55,298 nt of DNA from positions 1 through 55,298 of IMG/VR virus record IMGVR_UViG_3300030107_001856; one strand, written 5' to 3'. Below the pieces are notes generated by a model, which saw only the letters and a program-made list of their open reading frames with translations, searched no databases and was not told the origin of the DNA. Positions 7,185 to 15,570 of this stretch are shown piece after piece. Within the stretch, counting starts at the first letter, position 1. Each line of letters begins with the position of its first letter. The stretch is from a virus. Made by a program: the position numbers and the translations under genes.

Positions 7185-7349
7185 TTAATCTTCCTCATTT
7201 TGTGAGCCTGTCCTTGCCTCAACATAAGAACCACACTTTGGACAACTAAGATTAGCTATTATGCCATCGCCTTCTAATCCATAGTCTTCAAAGTCGTGAT
7301 CTCCTCCCCATATTAATTGCTGATCAGGGCCACAAAACCAACAGTTCAT
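7185..7349 (-). CDS. Zinc-ribbon peptide, 54 aa
   Basis: The peptide begins MNCWFCGPDQQLIWGGDHDF and later has LSCPKCGSYVE, giving two C-x2-C knuckles about 30 residues apart. The IWGGDHDFEDYG segment between them is a pattern I know from phage zinc-ribbon peptides found in cyanophages and other marine phages. It likely binds zinc; a DNA or RNA polymerase partner is possible but not shown. It fits within 1 nt of the RMF-like gene upstream and 5 nt of the endonuclease VII-like gene downstream. Confidence 0.65.
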   Translation of the reverse strand: MNCWFCGPDQQLIWGGDHDFEDYGLEGDGIIANLSCPKCGSYVEARTGSQNEED

Positions 7350-7350
7350 A

Positions 7351-7578
7351 TTATGCAACCTTATTTATTCTGTTTAAATTAATAAAGTATTGCCTGTTAT
7401 AACCTCGTTCCCACTCTTTGTGTTCAAGAGATTTTAACCTGTATGGGTTATAACTATTTACTCTAAAGCCCTCTCTTCCTTCAAAGAATGCTTTTTCATT
7501 AAGGTGCTTACGTCTTTTCTTGTGTGTAGACCTGTGTCTGTTAAACACCACATACTCCTCCTGTACCGCTAATCTCAC
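7351..7578 (-). CDS. RMF-like small basic protein, 75 aa
   Basis: The protein is basic and aromatic. Residues about 31-63 have the layout of ribosome modulation factor family proteins: an F-EG-x-x-G stretch, SYNPY, then W-x-x-GY. RMF dimerises 70S ribosomes in stationary phase in enterobacteria; phage members of the family have no shown role. The only ATG overlaps the last 38 nt of the ribonucleotide reductase gene in another frame. No other start is obvious, so the first 15 residues are less sure than the rest. Confidence 0.55.
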   Translation of the reverse strand: MRLAVQEEYVVFNRHRSTHKKRRKHLNEKAFFEGREGFRVNSYNPYRLKSLEHKEWERGYNRQYFINLNRINKVA

Positions 7579-9247
7579 ATATATCGTGAGTCTCTACGTG
7601 TTCGTCAAACTCTTCTCCAAGTTTGTCCACTGCCTCAGAATAAGGAACAGAGGTAAGAGGTTGACCTCCCCTAGATCCATCAGGGTATACTGTAAAGCCC
7701 CTGAGTCTATGAGCATACTTAGCAAGTGTATCTGCGAAGTCGTCTACTACATCTGGGTTATTTAATTTAGTACCCCATGCAGGTAGATTAATTGTTGAGC
7801 TAATAGACATATCAACGTAGTCCTGTACATCTGCCTGAAAGCGCATACGCCGTTTGTAATCTTCTGCTAAATCTAGTGCAGATTCTATGCTCTCAGGATC
7901 TACTCCATAAGTATCTATTAGCTCTTGTGCAGAGGAGTCTACCACGTACTGGTATTTCCATCTGTGTCCTCCCGTAAGATACCTTCTCTTATACGCAACA
8001 GCAAAGATAGGCTCTATCCCACTGGAGCTACCAGCAAGTATACTAATAGAGCCAGTAGGAGCAATAGCACGGTTCGCCACGGGCCTAGATATTGATAGTG
8101 CATCCGCAAATCGTCTAGATACATCATCACTGACTCCTTTGTATATTGCCAACCAACGGTGAAGCTCTCCAGTAACCTCATACTTTTCTCCTTTTTTAAT
8201 TAACCATTCATGTAATCCCATTATACCTAAACCTAATCGCCTATTCTTTTCTCTAACATCATAGACTTTTTGATAAGGTAACTCTGCTCTTAATGTTCCG
8301 CATATTAAAAACTTTGTAGCTAAATCAACAATCTCTGCTAGTTCAGATATGTCTTCAATCCTGCCAAAATTAATACTACCAAGATTGCATACATCACTGT
8401 CATCGCTACTGCACACCTCAGTACAGGCATTACGAAGTGTTTCATTTTCATCCTCCATAAAATTAAAACTAAACCCAGGCTCTCCTGTACGCATAGCTTG
8501 GGCTATGTTTTCCTTAAAGGTATCCCCATATCCTTCGCCATTCCAATAGTTTAGCAACCACTCTGTATCATAGTTAATAGATATGTTTGTCATATCCAAG
8601 GGTGCAGGAAAATTAAAGTCCTGCTCTTTTATTTGCTTTAGTGTAAATCCAGTGTTACCAACTGGCATAGTATCCCAATTTTTTGCGTTAAGAAATGTTG
8701 ATACATCTTTGTGTTTCCAATTAAGAGATGCGTATATGGCAGACCTACGACTACCTCCTTGCATTACCTTTTGGCCTATACTGTTAATCATTTGCATTTT
8801 GGGAATAGGGCCAGATGCCAGACCACCAGACCCACCAAGAACTTTACCTGATTCTCTATACACAGAATAGTCTACCCCGATGCCACCTCCCGTCATCAAG
8901 CAAGACTCCGCTTTCCAACTTAGGTTAGCCCAATCCTCTCGCGTATCTTCCTCTGCTTTTAGTAGAAAACAATTATTATAAAATCTTTTCTTTCGTCCTG
9001 CATAATAAAGATACCTACCTCCAGGAATAAACTTCAACTCATCTATATATTTAGTAAGAGCATCCTGTTCGTCCATAGTCATTAGGTTTTGCTCACCTGC
9101 ACGTAATGAACCGCATACATCTTTTACTAAAGTAGAAGCTAGATCAGACCACGTTTCACACCCATCGTGAGCATACTTATATTTAAATATATCTTCTGAG
9201 AATTTATTTCTAAATTGAGGATTGTTGTTAGATTTAAATGATGACAC
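7541..9247 (-). CDS. nrdJ: Adenosylcobalamin-dependent (class II) ribonucleotide reductase
   Basis: The 568-aa enzyme reduces ribonucleotides to deoxyribonucleotides using a cobalamin-generated radical. Catalytic residues are visible as N273, C275 and E277 (NACTEVC). The redox pair is C93 (NNCF) with C287 (VCNLGS), and the C-terminal shuttle cysteines are C557 and C566 in CEISGTGGVCGV. IAPTGSISILAGSSSGIEP is the phosphate-binding P-T-G-S loop. There is no small-subunit gene nearby, as expected for class II. No separate thioredoxin gene is seen, so host reductants must regenerate it. The host must supply B12. It follows the DUF3310 gene by 1 nt. Confidence 0.93.
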   Translation of the reverse strand: MSSFKSNNNPQFRNKFSEDIFKYKYAHDGCETWSDLASTLVKDVCGSLRAGEQNLMTMDEQDALTKYIDELKFIPGGRYLYYAGRKKRFYNNCFLLKAEEDTREDWANLSWKAESCLMTGGGIGVDYSVYRESGKVLGGSGGLASGPIPKMQMINSIGQKVMQGGSRRSAIYASLNWKHKDVSTFLNAKNWDTMPVGNTGFTLKQIKEQDFNFPAPLDMTNISINYDTEWLLNYWNGEGYGDTFKENIAQAMRTGEPGFSFNFMEDENETLRNACTEVCSSDDSDVCNLGSINFGRIEDISELAEIVDLATKFLICGTLRAELPYQKVYDVREKNRRLGLGIMGLHEWLIKKGEKYEVTGELHRWLAIYKGVSDDVSRRFADALSISRPVANRAIAPTGSISILAGSSSGIEPIFAVAYKRRYLTGGHRWKYQYVVDSSAQELIDTYGVDPESIESALDLAEDYKRRMRFQADVQDYVDMSISSTINLPAWGTKLNNPDVVDDFADTLAKYAHRLRGFTVYPDGSRGGQPLTSVPYSEAVDKLGEEFDEHVETHDICEISGTGGVCGV

Positions 9248-9248
9248 T

Positions 9249-9485
9249 TTATATATTCCTTTCGTTTTCTTCTTCCTCTACACATTCTATTAGTTTATTT
9301 AAATACCATTGTGCCTTCTTTAAATCCTCAGTAGGTTTACCTTTGTAGTCAAACCGCCAAAGATACTTCAGTATGTTGCCTTGCAGGTAATATTTAAAAT
9401 TAGGTAGTAGTGCAGCTTCTATTGCATCTATGCATTCTATCCCACTCTGATTATAATGTGGTGGGTTGTTTACCATGTCCTTCAT
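9249..9485 (-). CDS. DUF3310 (SaV-like) protein
   Basis: The 78-aa protein shows the family pattern: NPPHY near the start, IECIDAIEA, YLQGNILKYLWRFDYKGKP, and a final DLKKAQWYLNKLIE helix. DUF3310 proteins are common in phage replication regions. Some are fused or adjacent to nucleotide kinases, but their biochemical role is unsettled. It lies directly upstream of the ribonucleotide reductase, consistent with a nucleotide-metabolism or replication role. The acidic tail (CVEEEENERNI) is typical. Confidence 0.85.
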   Translation of the reverse strand: MKDMVNNPPHYNQSGIECIDAIEAALLPNFKYYLQGNILKYLWRFDYKGKPTEDLKKAQWYLNKLIECVEEEENERNI

Positions 9486-9502
9486 AGTATGTCCTTGTTG
9501 TA

Positions 9503-9832
9503 TTAGTGTCTAGTTACGGGTGGGAAAGGAAAAGGTATGACGATGCCTTCAGCCTCTTCTTGTTCTTTCATTCTTTCCATGTCTTTAAACTTATCATAGT
9601 ATATATCAAGCAAAACATCTAGTGCAGGTGGCTCAAGAACTGCGACAGCACACATTGCTTTCATTATATCTGTAATGGTATCTATAGCAGAGTCTGATAG
9701 CTCTGACATATCTTCGTGAAGTATGGGTAGTATGTCAAATTCAATTTGTTTTTCTTCGGGTAGCTCTGACTTTACTTTTATTAGTACGCACAGTTCGTTT
9801 GGTTGTAGGTTCATTCGGTTTTTTATTCTCAT
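9503..9832 (-). CDS. Hypothetical protein, 109 aa
   Basis: This acidic helical protein has a Pro-rich end (VIPFPFPPVTRH). I do not recognise a family. An ATG at 9832 gives 109 residues; a second at 9814 (MNLQPNEL) is as good. The gene overlaps the last 92 nt of the endonuclease I gene in a different frame, so part of the N-terminus is constrained by that gene. It sits between endonuclease I and DUF3310 in the early operon. Confidence 0.6.
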   Translation of the reverse strand: MRIKNRMNLQPNELCVLIKVKSELPEEKQIEFDILPILHEDMSELSDSAIDTITDIMKAMCAVAVLEPPALDVLLDIYYDKFKDMERMKEQEEAEGIVIPFPFPPVTRH

Positions 9833-10235
9833 TTTTGCCTCTCTTTTTTTCGTTTATCCATTCTTCAGGTATAAGCTGATCGGCAAATATAAAACCGTAT
9901 TTGTTACACCAATCGGCATACGTAGTTTTACTTCCTTTTCTTAGTTTATTTTTAGAGTTAGAAAATACAAACCTTAAATCTAAATCAGGATATTGTTCTT
10001 TTACTAGTAAGTGTTTTTGTCTATCCTGTACAGTAAATATACCTTTTGTTTCTACTACTATTCCGTTAGGTAACCAAAAGTCTGGCGTATAATTTCTATG
10101 CTTTTCTGGTTGAACAAAGGGTATCTTTTTAATTTCATAGCAGTCTAGTATATTTAAGAAGGCTAGTTGTTCAGATACCCTTTCTTCTAAACCTGATCTA
10201 AAACCATGCGCTAATCTATAATCTAATGCGACCAT
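9741..10235 (-). CDS. Endonuclease I, T7-type Holliday junction resolvase
   Basis: The 164-aa enzyme cleaves branched DNA and in T7 also degrades host DNA. The PD-(D/E)xK core matches T7 gp3: FRSGLEERV with E17/E18, TPDFWLPNGIVVETKG with D52, E62 and K64. The region from 65 to 125 keeps the T7 pattern, including RFVFSN, K-x-RKGSKTTYADWC and the YGF-x-FAD block. The Lys/Arg-rich tail of about 35 residues is longer than in T7. The start overlaps the end of the coiled-coil gene upstream by 20 nt. Confidence 0.92.
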   Translation of the reverse strand: MVALDYRLAHGFRSGLEERVSEQLAFLNILDCYEIKKIPFVQPEKHRNYTPDFWLPNGIVVETKGIFTVQDRQKHLLVKEQYPDLDLRFVFSNSKNKLRKGSKTTYADWCNKYGFIFADQLIPEEWINEKKRGKNENKKPNEPTTKRTVRTNKSKVRATRRKTN

Positions 10236-10479
10236 AGTTTATTGAACCAAGGGGGCGATTATAAACGTACGTTCTTTGTACGTTTCCACCTACTGCATTC
10301 TTATATGATGCTTGGGCTTCTTGTAGGTTTTCCCATGCCTCACGTACTATAGCAGTCTGACGATGTTTTGCTTCATTTCTTAAATCACGTAGCTCGTTAC
10401 TAAGTTCTAAGATACGTTCACTAAGATCATCGTCTGTTAAATCTACATATGGGTTTACATTTTCTTCTTGTGTATTCAT
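10216..10479 (-). CDS. Coiled-coil hypothetical protein, 87 aa
   Basis: Residues about 15-60 are a continuous charged helix with Leu/Ile heptads (LSERILELSNELRDLRNEAK), followed by a short Gly/Tyr/Arg-rich tail. No enzymatic motif is visible. The ATG overlaps the stop of the exonuclease gene by four bases and its end overlaps endonuclease I, so it is translated with both nucleases. A structural or partner role is inference. Confidence 0.6.
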   Translation of the reverse strand: MNTQEENVNPYVDLTDDDLSERILELSNELRDLRNEAKHRQTAIVREAWENLQEAQASYKNAVGGNVQRTYVYNRPLGSINYGRIRL

Positions 10480-11351
10480 GCTGCTTCTCCTTCCATGTTG
10501 TTTAGTTCTGTGTATGCTACCATAGGTTTGCTCTTAGCCTTAGAGAATACTGACTCCCTCTCTTGCATATTAGGCCAACAACTAAATCTATATTTACACC
10601 AAGAACATTCCATACCAAGTTTTCTGTTTCCAGTAATCACTCTGTTAAATGTTTCTGGCTCATCCTCAAAGCATCTTTCAAAGGGTGCATCTGAAACCAA
10701 TGCATCTATCTTCTTCTCTGCTTCTTTTAAAATGCTAGATACTTCTTCTTTAGTATCTGTGCTTTCTATTCTGTTAAGTTCACCAGTAGTTATGTTCATT
10801 GCCCATATACCACCAGCAGGTTTGCCAGTAGCTGAAGCGTATACGTGTAACTGTGTTACGTATCCAAAAGAATCTTTCTCTTTCAATGCATTCCAACTGA
10901 CAAATTTATTTCTAAAAGCAAAGTCTGAAGTAGATTTTATGTCATCAATTCTGCCATCATCAAAAGATAAATCTGCCTCTCCTGTTACTGTATGCTCACC
11001 TATTTTAGTAGTGAGATTTTGAGAAGATTTATATCCTTCTAGATTAGTTTCTTTTATAACGCCCTTTAATACCGCTTCTACTATATCTCCTAATATCATT
11101 CGTAGTAAGAAATTATATGAAAACGCTACTCCTTTTTCCCCTTTCTTTTCCATCTGTAATTGGCACAAGGGCCTACCAAGATTAGATGGTCTTACTTTAA
11201 ATTCTCTTCTATTTGTTGAAGAAGCAAACTGCTTACGTAATGCGTCAGCTACATCATTACATACGGTGGAGATAGTGTCCTCTGTCATGGACACCTCCCC
11301 ATCCATATTCTTTTGAAGCCAACTAATAACCCTCGCTAACTTCAAATCCAT
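10476..11351 (-). CDS. RecB/Cas4-like PD-(D/E)XK exonuclease
   Basis: The 291-aa protein has the nuclease core H-x-x-TGEADLSFDDGRIDDIKST, where the DxK-type motif supplies the metal ligands. Downstream Q-x-x-x-YA matches the family's Q/Y motif. Near the C-terminus, C-x2-C-x5-C (CSWCKYRFSC) resembles the cysteine cluster of Cas4 and AddB nucleases and may hold an Fe-S cluster together with a distant N-terminal Cys. Marine podoviruses carry such a nuclease in the place of T7 gp6, so 5-prime exonuclease action in host DNA breakdown and recombination is likely. It overlaps the upstream gene by one base. Confidence 0.82.
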   Translation of the reverse strand: MDLKLARVISWLQKNMDGEVSMTEDTISTVCNDVADALRKQFASSTNRREFKVRPSNLGRPLCQLQMEKKGEKGVAFSYNFLLRMILGDIVEAVLKGVIKETNLEGYKSSQNLTTKIGEHTVTGEADLSFDDGRIDDIKSTSDFAFRNKFVSWNALKEKDSFGYVTQLHVYASATGKPAGGIWAMNITTGELNRIESTDTKEEVSSILKEAEKKIDALVSDAPFERCFEDEPETFNRVITGNRKLGMECSWCKYRFSCWPNMQERESVFSKAKSKPMVAYTELNNMEGEAA

Positions 11352-12223
11352 TAAGCAGCATCCTCACTAAGATTTATAAAGTCATCATCCCCATCAGATC
11401 CTGCCGAACCACTTGCTGTTGTGTGCTTGTCCATAACCCATTTATTAATCTGAGCTATATGATCGTGAAACTTACCAAAAAGTTCTACAGTATCATCGTC
11501 CATAGGGTAGGAAGTATCATCCGTAACAGATATATCTATATCGTAGTACGTGACACCACCAGATACTTTCTTGCTCTTCATCTGTACTGATCTAGAATTA
11601 GGAAGAACACGTTTCTTTGAAACCATATCTAAGAAAAATTTAGATAGAGTTTTACCAGAGGTCTTACCTGATAGTTCTATTTCTACAGGCAATGTAATCT
11701 CAGTCTTCTTGCCCTCTTCATTGACACCCTTCATAGTTGCTTCGCCATAAAAAATAATCATTAACCTACAAGATCGCAAAAACTCTTGCCTATCTTTGCT
11801 AAGAGACTTCCAATCTTTGATGTACTCAAGGGGTCTACCACACTGGAAGTCACCATCATCAGATGGAGCCTCATCGCGTGGCCCTTTAACTAGTACAGAG
11901 TGTATGTAAGATCCCTGTACCTTGTCACCATCCTTAGTAGTGCGCTCCGCATACGCATCGTACCTTTTGTATCTGTAACGATGTTCATAATAACGAAAAG
12001 TTACTTCCTTCGCGTATACTTTACCTTCATCGCTAGTAACTGAGAAGTATCCAGATGGACATATAATATCTCCGTTGCTATCCTCTAAGTTTTCCCTCTC
12101 TATTCTTAATCTAGCTAGAGAACTAGAGGAGGTAGACTCACCACCTGTTTCACCAAAACTCTTGGCTAACTCTGCCAATACAGCAGACTCCTCCATCTTT
12201 ACTATTTCTTGTGTTTCAGTCAT
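11351..12223 (-). CDS. Putative ssDNA-binding protein, 290 aa
   Basis: The protein has a low-complexity Ser-rich N-terminus, a central beta-rich body of about 190 residues with many aromatic and basic residues (RYYEHRYRYKRYDAY), and a very acidic C-terminal tail ending DDDFINLSEDAA. An acidic tail after an OB-like core is characteristic of phage ssDNA-binding proteins such as T7 gp2.5. The position between polymerase and exonuclease supports it. I cannot confirm the OB fold by eye, so the role is inferred. An AAGGAAAAAG site precedes the ATG. Confidence 0.6.
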   Translation of the reverse strand: MTETQEIVKMEESAVLAELAKSFGETGGESTSSSSLARLRIERENLEDSNGDIICPSGYFSVTSDEGKVYAKEVTFRYYEHRYRYKRYDAYAERTTKDGDKVQGSYIHSVLVKGPRDEAPSDDGDFQCGRPLEYIKDWKSLSKDRQEFLRSCRLMIIFYGEATMKGVNEEGKKTEITLPVEIELSGKTSGKTLSKFFLDMVSKKRVLPNSRSVQMKSKKVSGGVTYYDIDISVTDDTSYPMDDDTVELFGKFHDHIAQINKWVMDKHTTASGSAGSDGDDDFINLSEDAA

Positions 12224-12284
12224 TCTTTTTCCTTTCTTTGTGTAAAGACAAGACCTTCAGTTATACACAAAACAACCCTCTTTG

Positions 12285-14354
12285 TCAAGACATATTAAGC
12301 CAGTTGCTTCCTGTTTTTGTATCAATAGGTAAGGGTACATCCATGTTTATATTGTAGTATAAATGGATACGATCCTTCGTTGAACTGGGAGATAATGTAG
12401 CCTCTATAAGTTGCTCAACCCTATCGACTTCTTCATTTGGGCAATCAAGTAGCACACTGTCATGCACCGTATTTACTATTGTAGTTCTTAATTTATTTTT
12501 TTGTAGCTCCTCTCTTAATGCGACCAGACATAATGGAACAATGTCTGCCGTAGCTAGTGCCTGTACAGGATAGTTCTTTATCTTTGTAGCCCCTGTTGCA
12601 CCCCCTGTCTTAGTTCTTTTAGCATGGGGAAATGCAAACTGCCTACCTGTTGGCAACGTAATACATTTATTCTTAATAGCCTCTGTCTGTAAACTCTGAT
12701 GCCATTTTTTTATACCAGAGTATTTGTCAATGAAGTGTAAGTTGTATGCTTTCTCAGCAGGTGTACCACTCATGGCCCCATACAGTGGAGCAAACGTCCT
12801 ACCCTTGGCCTCTTGTCTAGACGTAGGTTGACCGTTGTTGGTTAAATAGTCTGCTGTATATGTGTGAACATCAAAGCCTGTTTCTATTTCTTGTCTAGCT
12901 GTTTGGTCAGCCGATAGGAATGCAGCTACCCTAAACTCCAGTTGTGCAAAGTCAAACTCAAACAGTGTGCCACCTTCGCCATACCTTGACACGAATGCCT
13001 CTTTAACAGGGAAGGTATTACCCCGTGGCATATTCTGCATATTAGGTGATGATGAAGATAGTCTACCCGTAGCAGTTCGACACTGATTGAAGTCAGCGTA
13101 TAGCATATTACCTATCAGTCTTTTTTTGATACCTTCTACAAACGCAGATAGGTATGTCTCAACAGCACCAAGACGCTCAACCTTTTCCAAGAACTCAATA
13201 GCATCTGAATGTTTGTCGGGGTTTAAAGATCTAAGTTGTTTAGCTAGAACCCGTAGTCTATTTTTATCTGTGCTAAATCCGTTAGCAGTCACCCATGTAC
13301 TATCGGGTGGAAATATCTTTAGACCACCAACATCACCTGTTTCCATATATCTCATACCTGCACCACCGCACTCATGGCAGGTGTGCGCTCTTGAAAAGGG
13401 AGTACCATCTTTTTTTATCTTATGTACTTTACCTGTTCCGTTACACGTTTTACACACAGAAGCTACTGTTTTCATTACCTTTTTACAGCCACTGCGAACA
13501 AGTCTCCTAAATTTATCTGTCTTTATCTTGGGTCTAAACGGACTGTCCAACTGATATGTTATGGCGTGGCTCTTTTTATCCCTTGGAGTATAAGAGAATA
13601 TCATAGAAGATACCTGCTCTGGACTACTAAGATTGATAGGCGTATCACCCATGTAACTGTGTACTAATTCCTGTAGCCTTCTTATTAGATCTTTTTTTTC
13701 CATGCGATAGTTAAACTCAACGTGATCGAGCTTTGCCTCATCTATAGCCAACCCACCATACTCTATCTCAGACAAACACATACACATCCTATTACTTAGA
13801 TTAACTGTAGGCATAAGCGTGGTGTTATCTAGATCTTTTATCTGGGCTAGATACAGATCCCTCGTAGCACGAATGTCTGCTCTACCATACTCCTCTACAA
13901 TCTCCCAAGGCATGGCCTCGTATCCTATACCCTTATCCCAATACTCTTTAGTTATGTCAGATTTTTTATTGGCTAAGTCTCGCCTCTCACAACAAGCACT
14001 AAGAGACATACTCATCCTCTCTCCTCTAGCCAGTATGTATTCACCTATCATAGTATCGTATATGTCACGGTCATACTGGATACCCACTGACCAGAGCCAT
14101 TGCAAGTCATACTTTATATTGTGTCCTATAAGAATGTCAGCATTCTGTATTTTATATTTAACTTCGTTTATACTATGTGTTTCATGTGAAACATCACGAT
14201 GGTAAACAGCCACATAATCTTCTTCACCCGTATCTACATCCAGTATACCAATAGAAACTAATTCATTATTTTTATTGTGGGGCTTGTTATCTATTATGTT
14301 TTCTTTTCTTGTCACACTATTTTCTATATCTACTACTAATCTTTTAATCATCAT
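12285..14354 (-). CDS. Family A DNA polymerase with zinc-type insertion
   Basis: The start is set at the ATG at 14354, behind GCGAGG and overlapping the helicase stop; an upstream ATG at 14372 would add six residues. Residues below are numbered from that upstream ATG. The 3-5 exonuclease has D15/E17, N85-x3-D89 and the YGRAD block at 162-166. Between it and the polymerase, residues 307-336 hold two DnaJ-type knuckles (CKTCNGTG and CHECGGAG). Motif A is D474 in DFAQLEFR, motif B is R519-x3-K523-x3-F527-x3-YG, and motif C is H637-D638. The protein replicates the phage genome. The residue equivalent to E. coli Pol I 762 is Phe. Confidence 0.95.
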   Translation of the reverse strand: MMIKRLVVDIENSVTRKENIIDNKPHNKNNELVSIGILDVDTGEEDYVAVYHRDVSHETHSINEVKYKIQNADILIGHNIKYDLQWLWSVGIQYDRDIYDTMIGEYILARGERMSMSLSACCERRDLANKKSDITKEYWDKGIGYEAMPWEIVEEYGRADIRATRDLYLAQIKDLDNTTLMPTVNLSNRMCMCLSEIEYGGLAIDEAKLDHVEFNYRMEKKDLIRRLQELVHSYMGDTPINLSSPEQVSSMIFSYTPRDKKSHAITYQLDSPFRPKIKTDKFRRLVRSGCKKVMKTVASVCKTCNGTGKVHKIKKDGTPFSRAHTCHECGGAGMRYMETGDVGGLKIFPPDSTWVTANGFSTDKNRLRVLAKQLRSLNPDKHSDAIEFLEKVERLGAVETYLSAFVEGIKKRLIGNMLYADFNQCRTATGRLSSSSPNMQNMPRGNTFPVKEAFVSRYGEGGTLFEFDFAQLEFRVAAFLSADQTARQEIETGFDVHTYTADYLTNNGQPTSRQEAKGRTFAPLYGAMSGTPAEKAYNLHFIDKYSGIKKWHQSLQTEAIKNKCITLPTGRQFAFPHAKRTKTGGATGATKIKNYPVQALATADIVPLCLVALREELQKNKLRTTIVNTVHDSVLLDCPNEEVDRVEQLIEATLSPSSTKDRIHLYYNINMDVPLPIDTKTGSNWLNMS

Positions 14355-15570
14355 ACCTCGCAACTCTTCCATCTAACATTACATTTATTTGTCCATGCCA
14401 ACCGCTAATTTTATTCTTGGCTATATTAAATACTCTGCGTGGATCACCCTCATCTGATCCTTCTATCATAGCGTACTTGCCAATCAGTATCATAAGATCA
14501 GCTTCAGCTGCCTTACCTGTCCTACTGTTTTCCATCATACTCAGGTTAAGATTTACCCTACCCTCTGCATCTGCTGACAATTGGGAGTACCCAAAGATAG
14601 CACACTCATACCTTGTAGCTAGATCCCTAGTGCGTCTGTATATCTCACGTAGCTTTTCATGTTGAGCAGTTATGTGTTTGCTATCAGGTAGTGTTACCTT
14701 GTCTAACATATCTATAACAAGTATGTCTGGCCTATGTTCTTTTAGGTGGGCCTCGATACCATCTATACCATACGACTCCTCTATCCTATCTATAAATAAA
14801 TTATCCTTTTTCCATTCTCCATTGATAAGACTACCGCCACCCCCTAGTAGTTCTTCCTCTGATTTATTTGTGGCTGAACTTAGATACCTCAGTGCTACCC
14901 TATTGGCAGGTTCCTCATTACAGAGTACGTGTACCTTTGCCCCCTGCTCTATCCAGCCATACGGCCCCATCGCAAACGATGCATGGCTAGAAGTCTTTCC
15001 CGTTTCTGGTCTAGAGCCTATCACTATAAAGTGTCCTGCCGATACACCCGACACCCTCTCCGCAAGGGAAGATACATTGAATGCCCATTTAGTTTGCACG
15101 TTCATGGAGTCAATTAATTTTTGTGGATCTAAGTCTATACCTGAGAAGGGGGATGCATCCGTAACAAAGCCAGAGGCATAGTCATCTATTAGTTTAGATA
15201 AACTATCTAGGCTATTCTCATCACCCTCTGTCAGGGCATAGCCTATCTCAGATACTCGCCTACCAATTTCTATACGCCACAGATTATGCATAACATCCTT
15301 GGCTACATCGACAGATATATCCTCCGACTGTTTCATCTTGGCAAAGAGAAGTTTATAGCTATCCTCTTGCGCTTTTGTTAGCGAGTTGTTGTTACTGAAG
15401 AATAGATTTTCTAACTCAGATAAGTTAATTGAAGTATCATACGCATCTTGCGCGGATATGATTGTCTCTACAATTCGTTTAGGTTCTTTCTCAAAAGCAG
15501 TAACGGGTACGCTTCGTCCGATCTGCTCATATATTTCTTTGTTGCATAGTGCCTTGACTAGTTCCAACAT
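14344..15570 (-). CDS. DnaB-like replicative helicase, 408 aa
   Basis: This RecA-fold helicase unwinds DNA at the fork. The N-terminal 150 residues are helical and equivalent to the DnaB N-domain. Walker A is GSRPETGKTS at 185-194, Walker B is ILVIDM at 283-288, and the later QLSADAEGR and MMENSRTGKAAEADLMILI segments correspond to DnaB motifs H3 and H4. The size is close to the T7 gp4 helicase half plus linker. It overlaps the primase by 44 nt and the polymerase start by a few bases, so the three are translationally linked. Confidence 0.9.
   Translation of the reverse strand: MLELVKALCNKEIYEQIGRSVPVTAFEKEPKRIVETIISAQDAYDTSINLSELENLFFSNNNSLTKAQEDSYKLLFAKMKQSEDISVDVAKDVMHNLWRIEIGRRVSEIGYALTEGDENSLDSLSKLIDDYASGFVTDASPFSGIDLDPQKLIDSMNVQTKWAFNVSSLAERVSGVSAGHFIVIGSRPETGKTSSHASFAMGPYGWIEQGAKVHVLCNEEPANRVALRYLSSATNKSEEELLGGGGSLINGEWKKDNLFIDRIEESYGIDGIEAHLKEHRPDILVIDMLDKVTLPDSKHITAQHEKLREIYRRTRDLATRYECAIFGYSQLSADAEGRVNLNLSMMENSRTGKAAEADLMILIGKYAMIEGSDEGDPRRVFNIAKNKISGWHGQINVMLDGRVARYDD

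Noticed and set aside
6867-7249. Plus-strand frames opposite the endonuclease VII-like gene
   Set aside because: The minus-strand frame has the full set of cysteine and DHCH motifs; the plus-strand frames show none and lack start signals.
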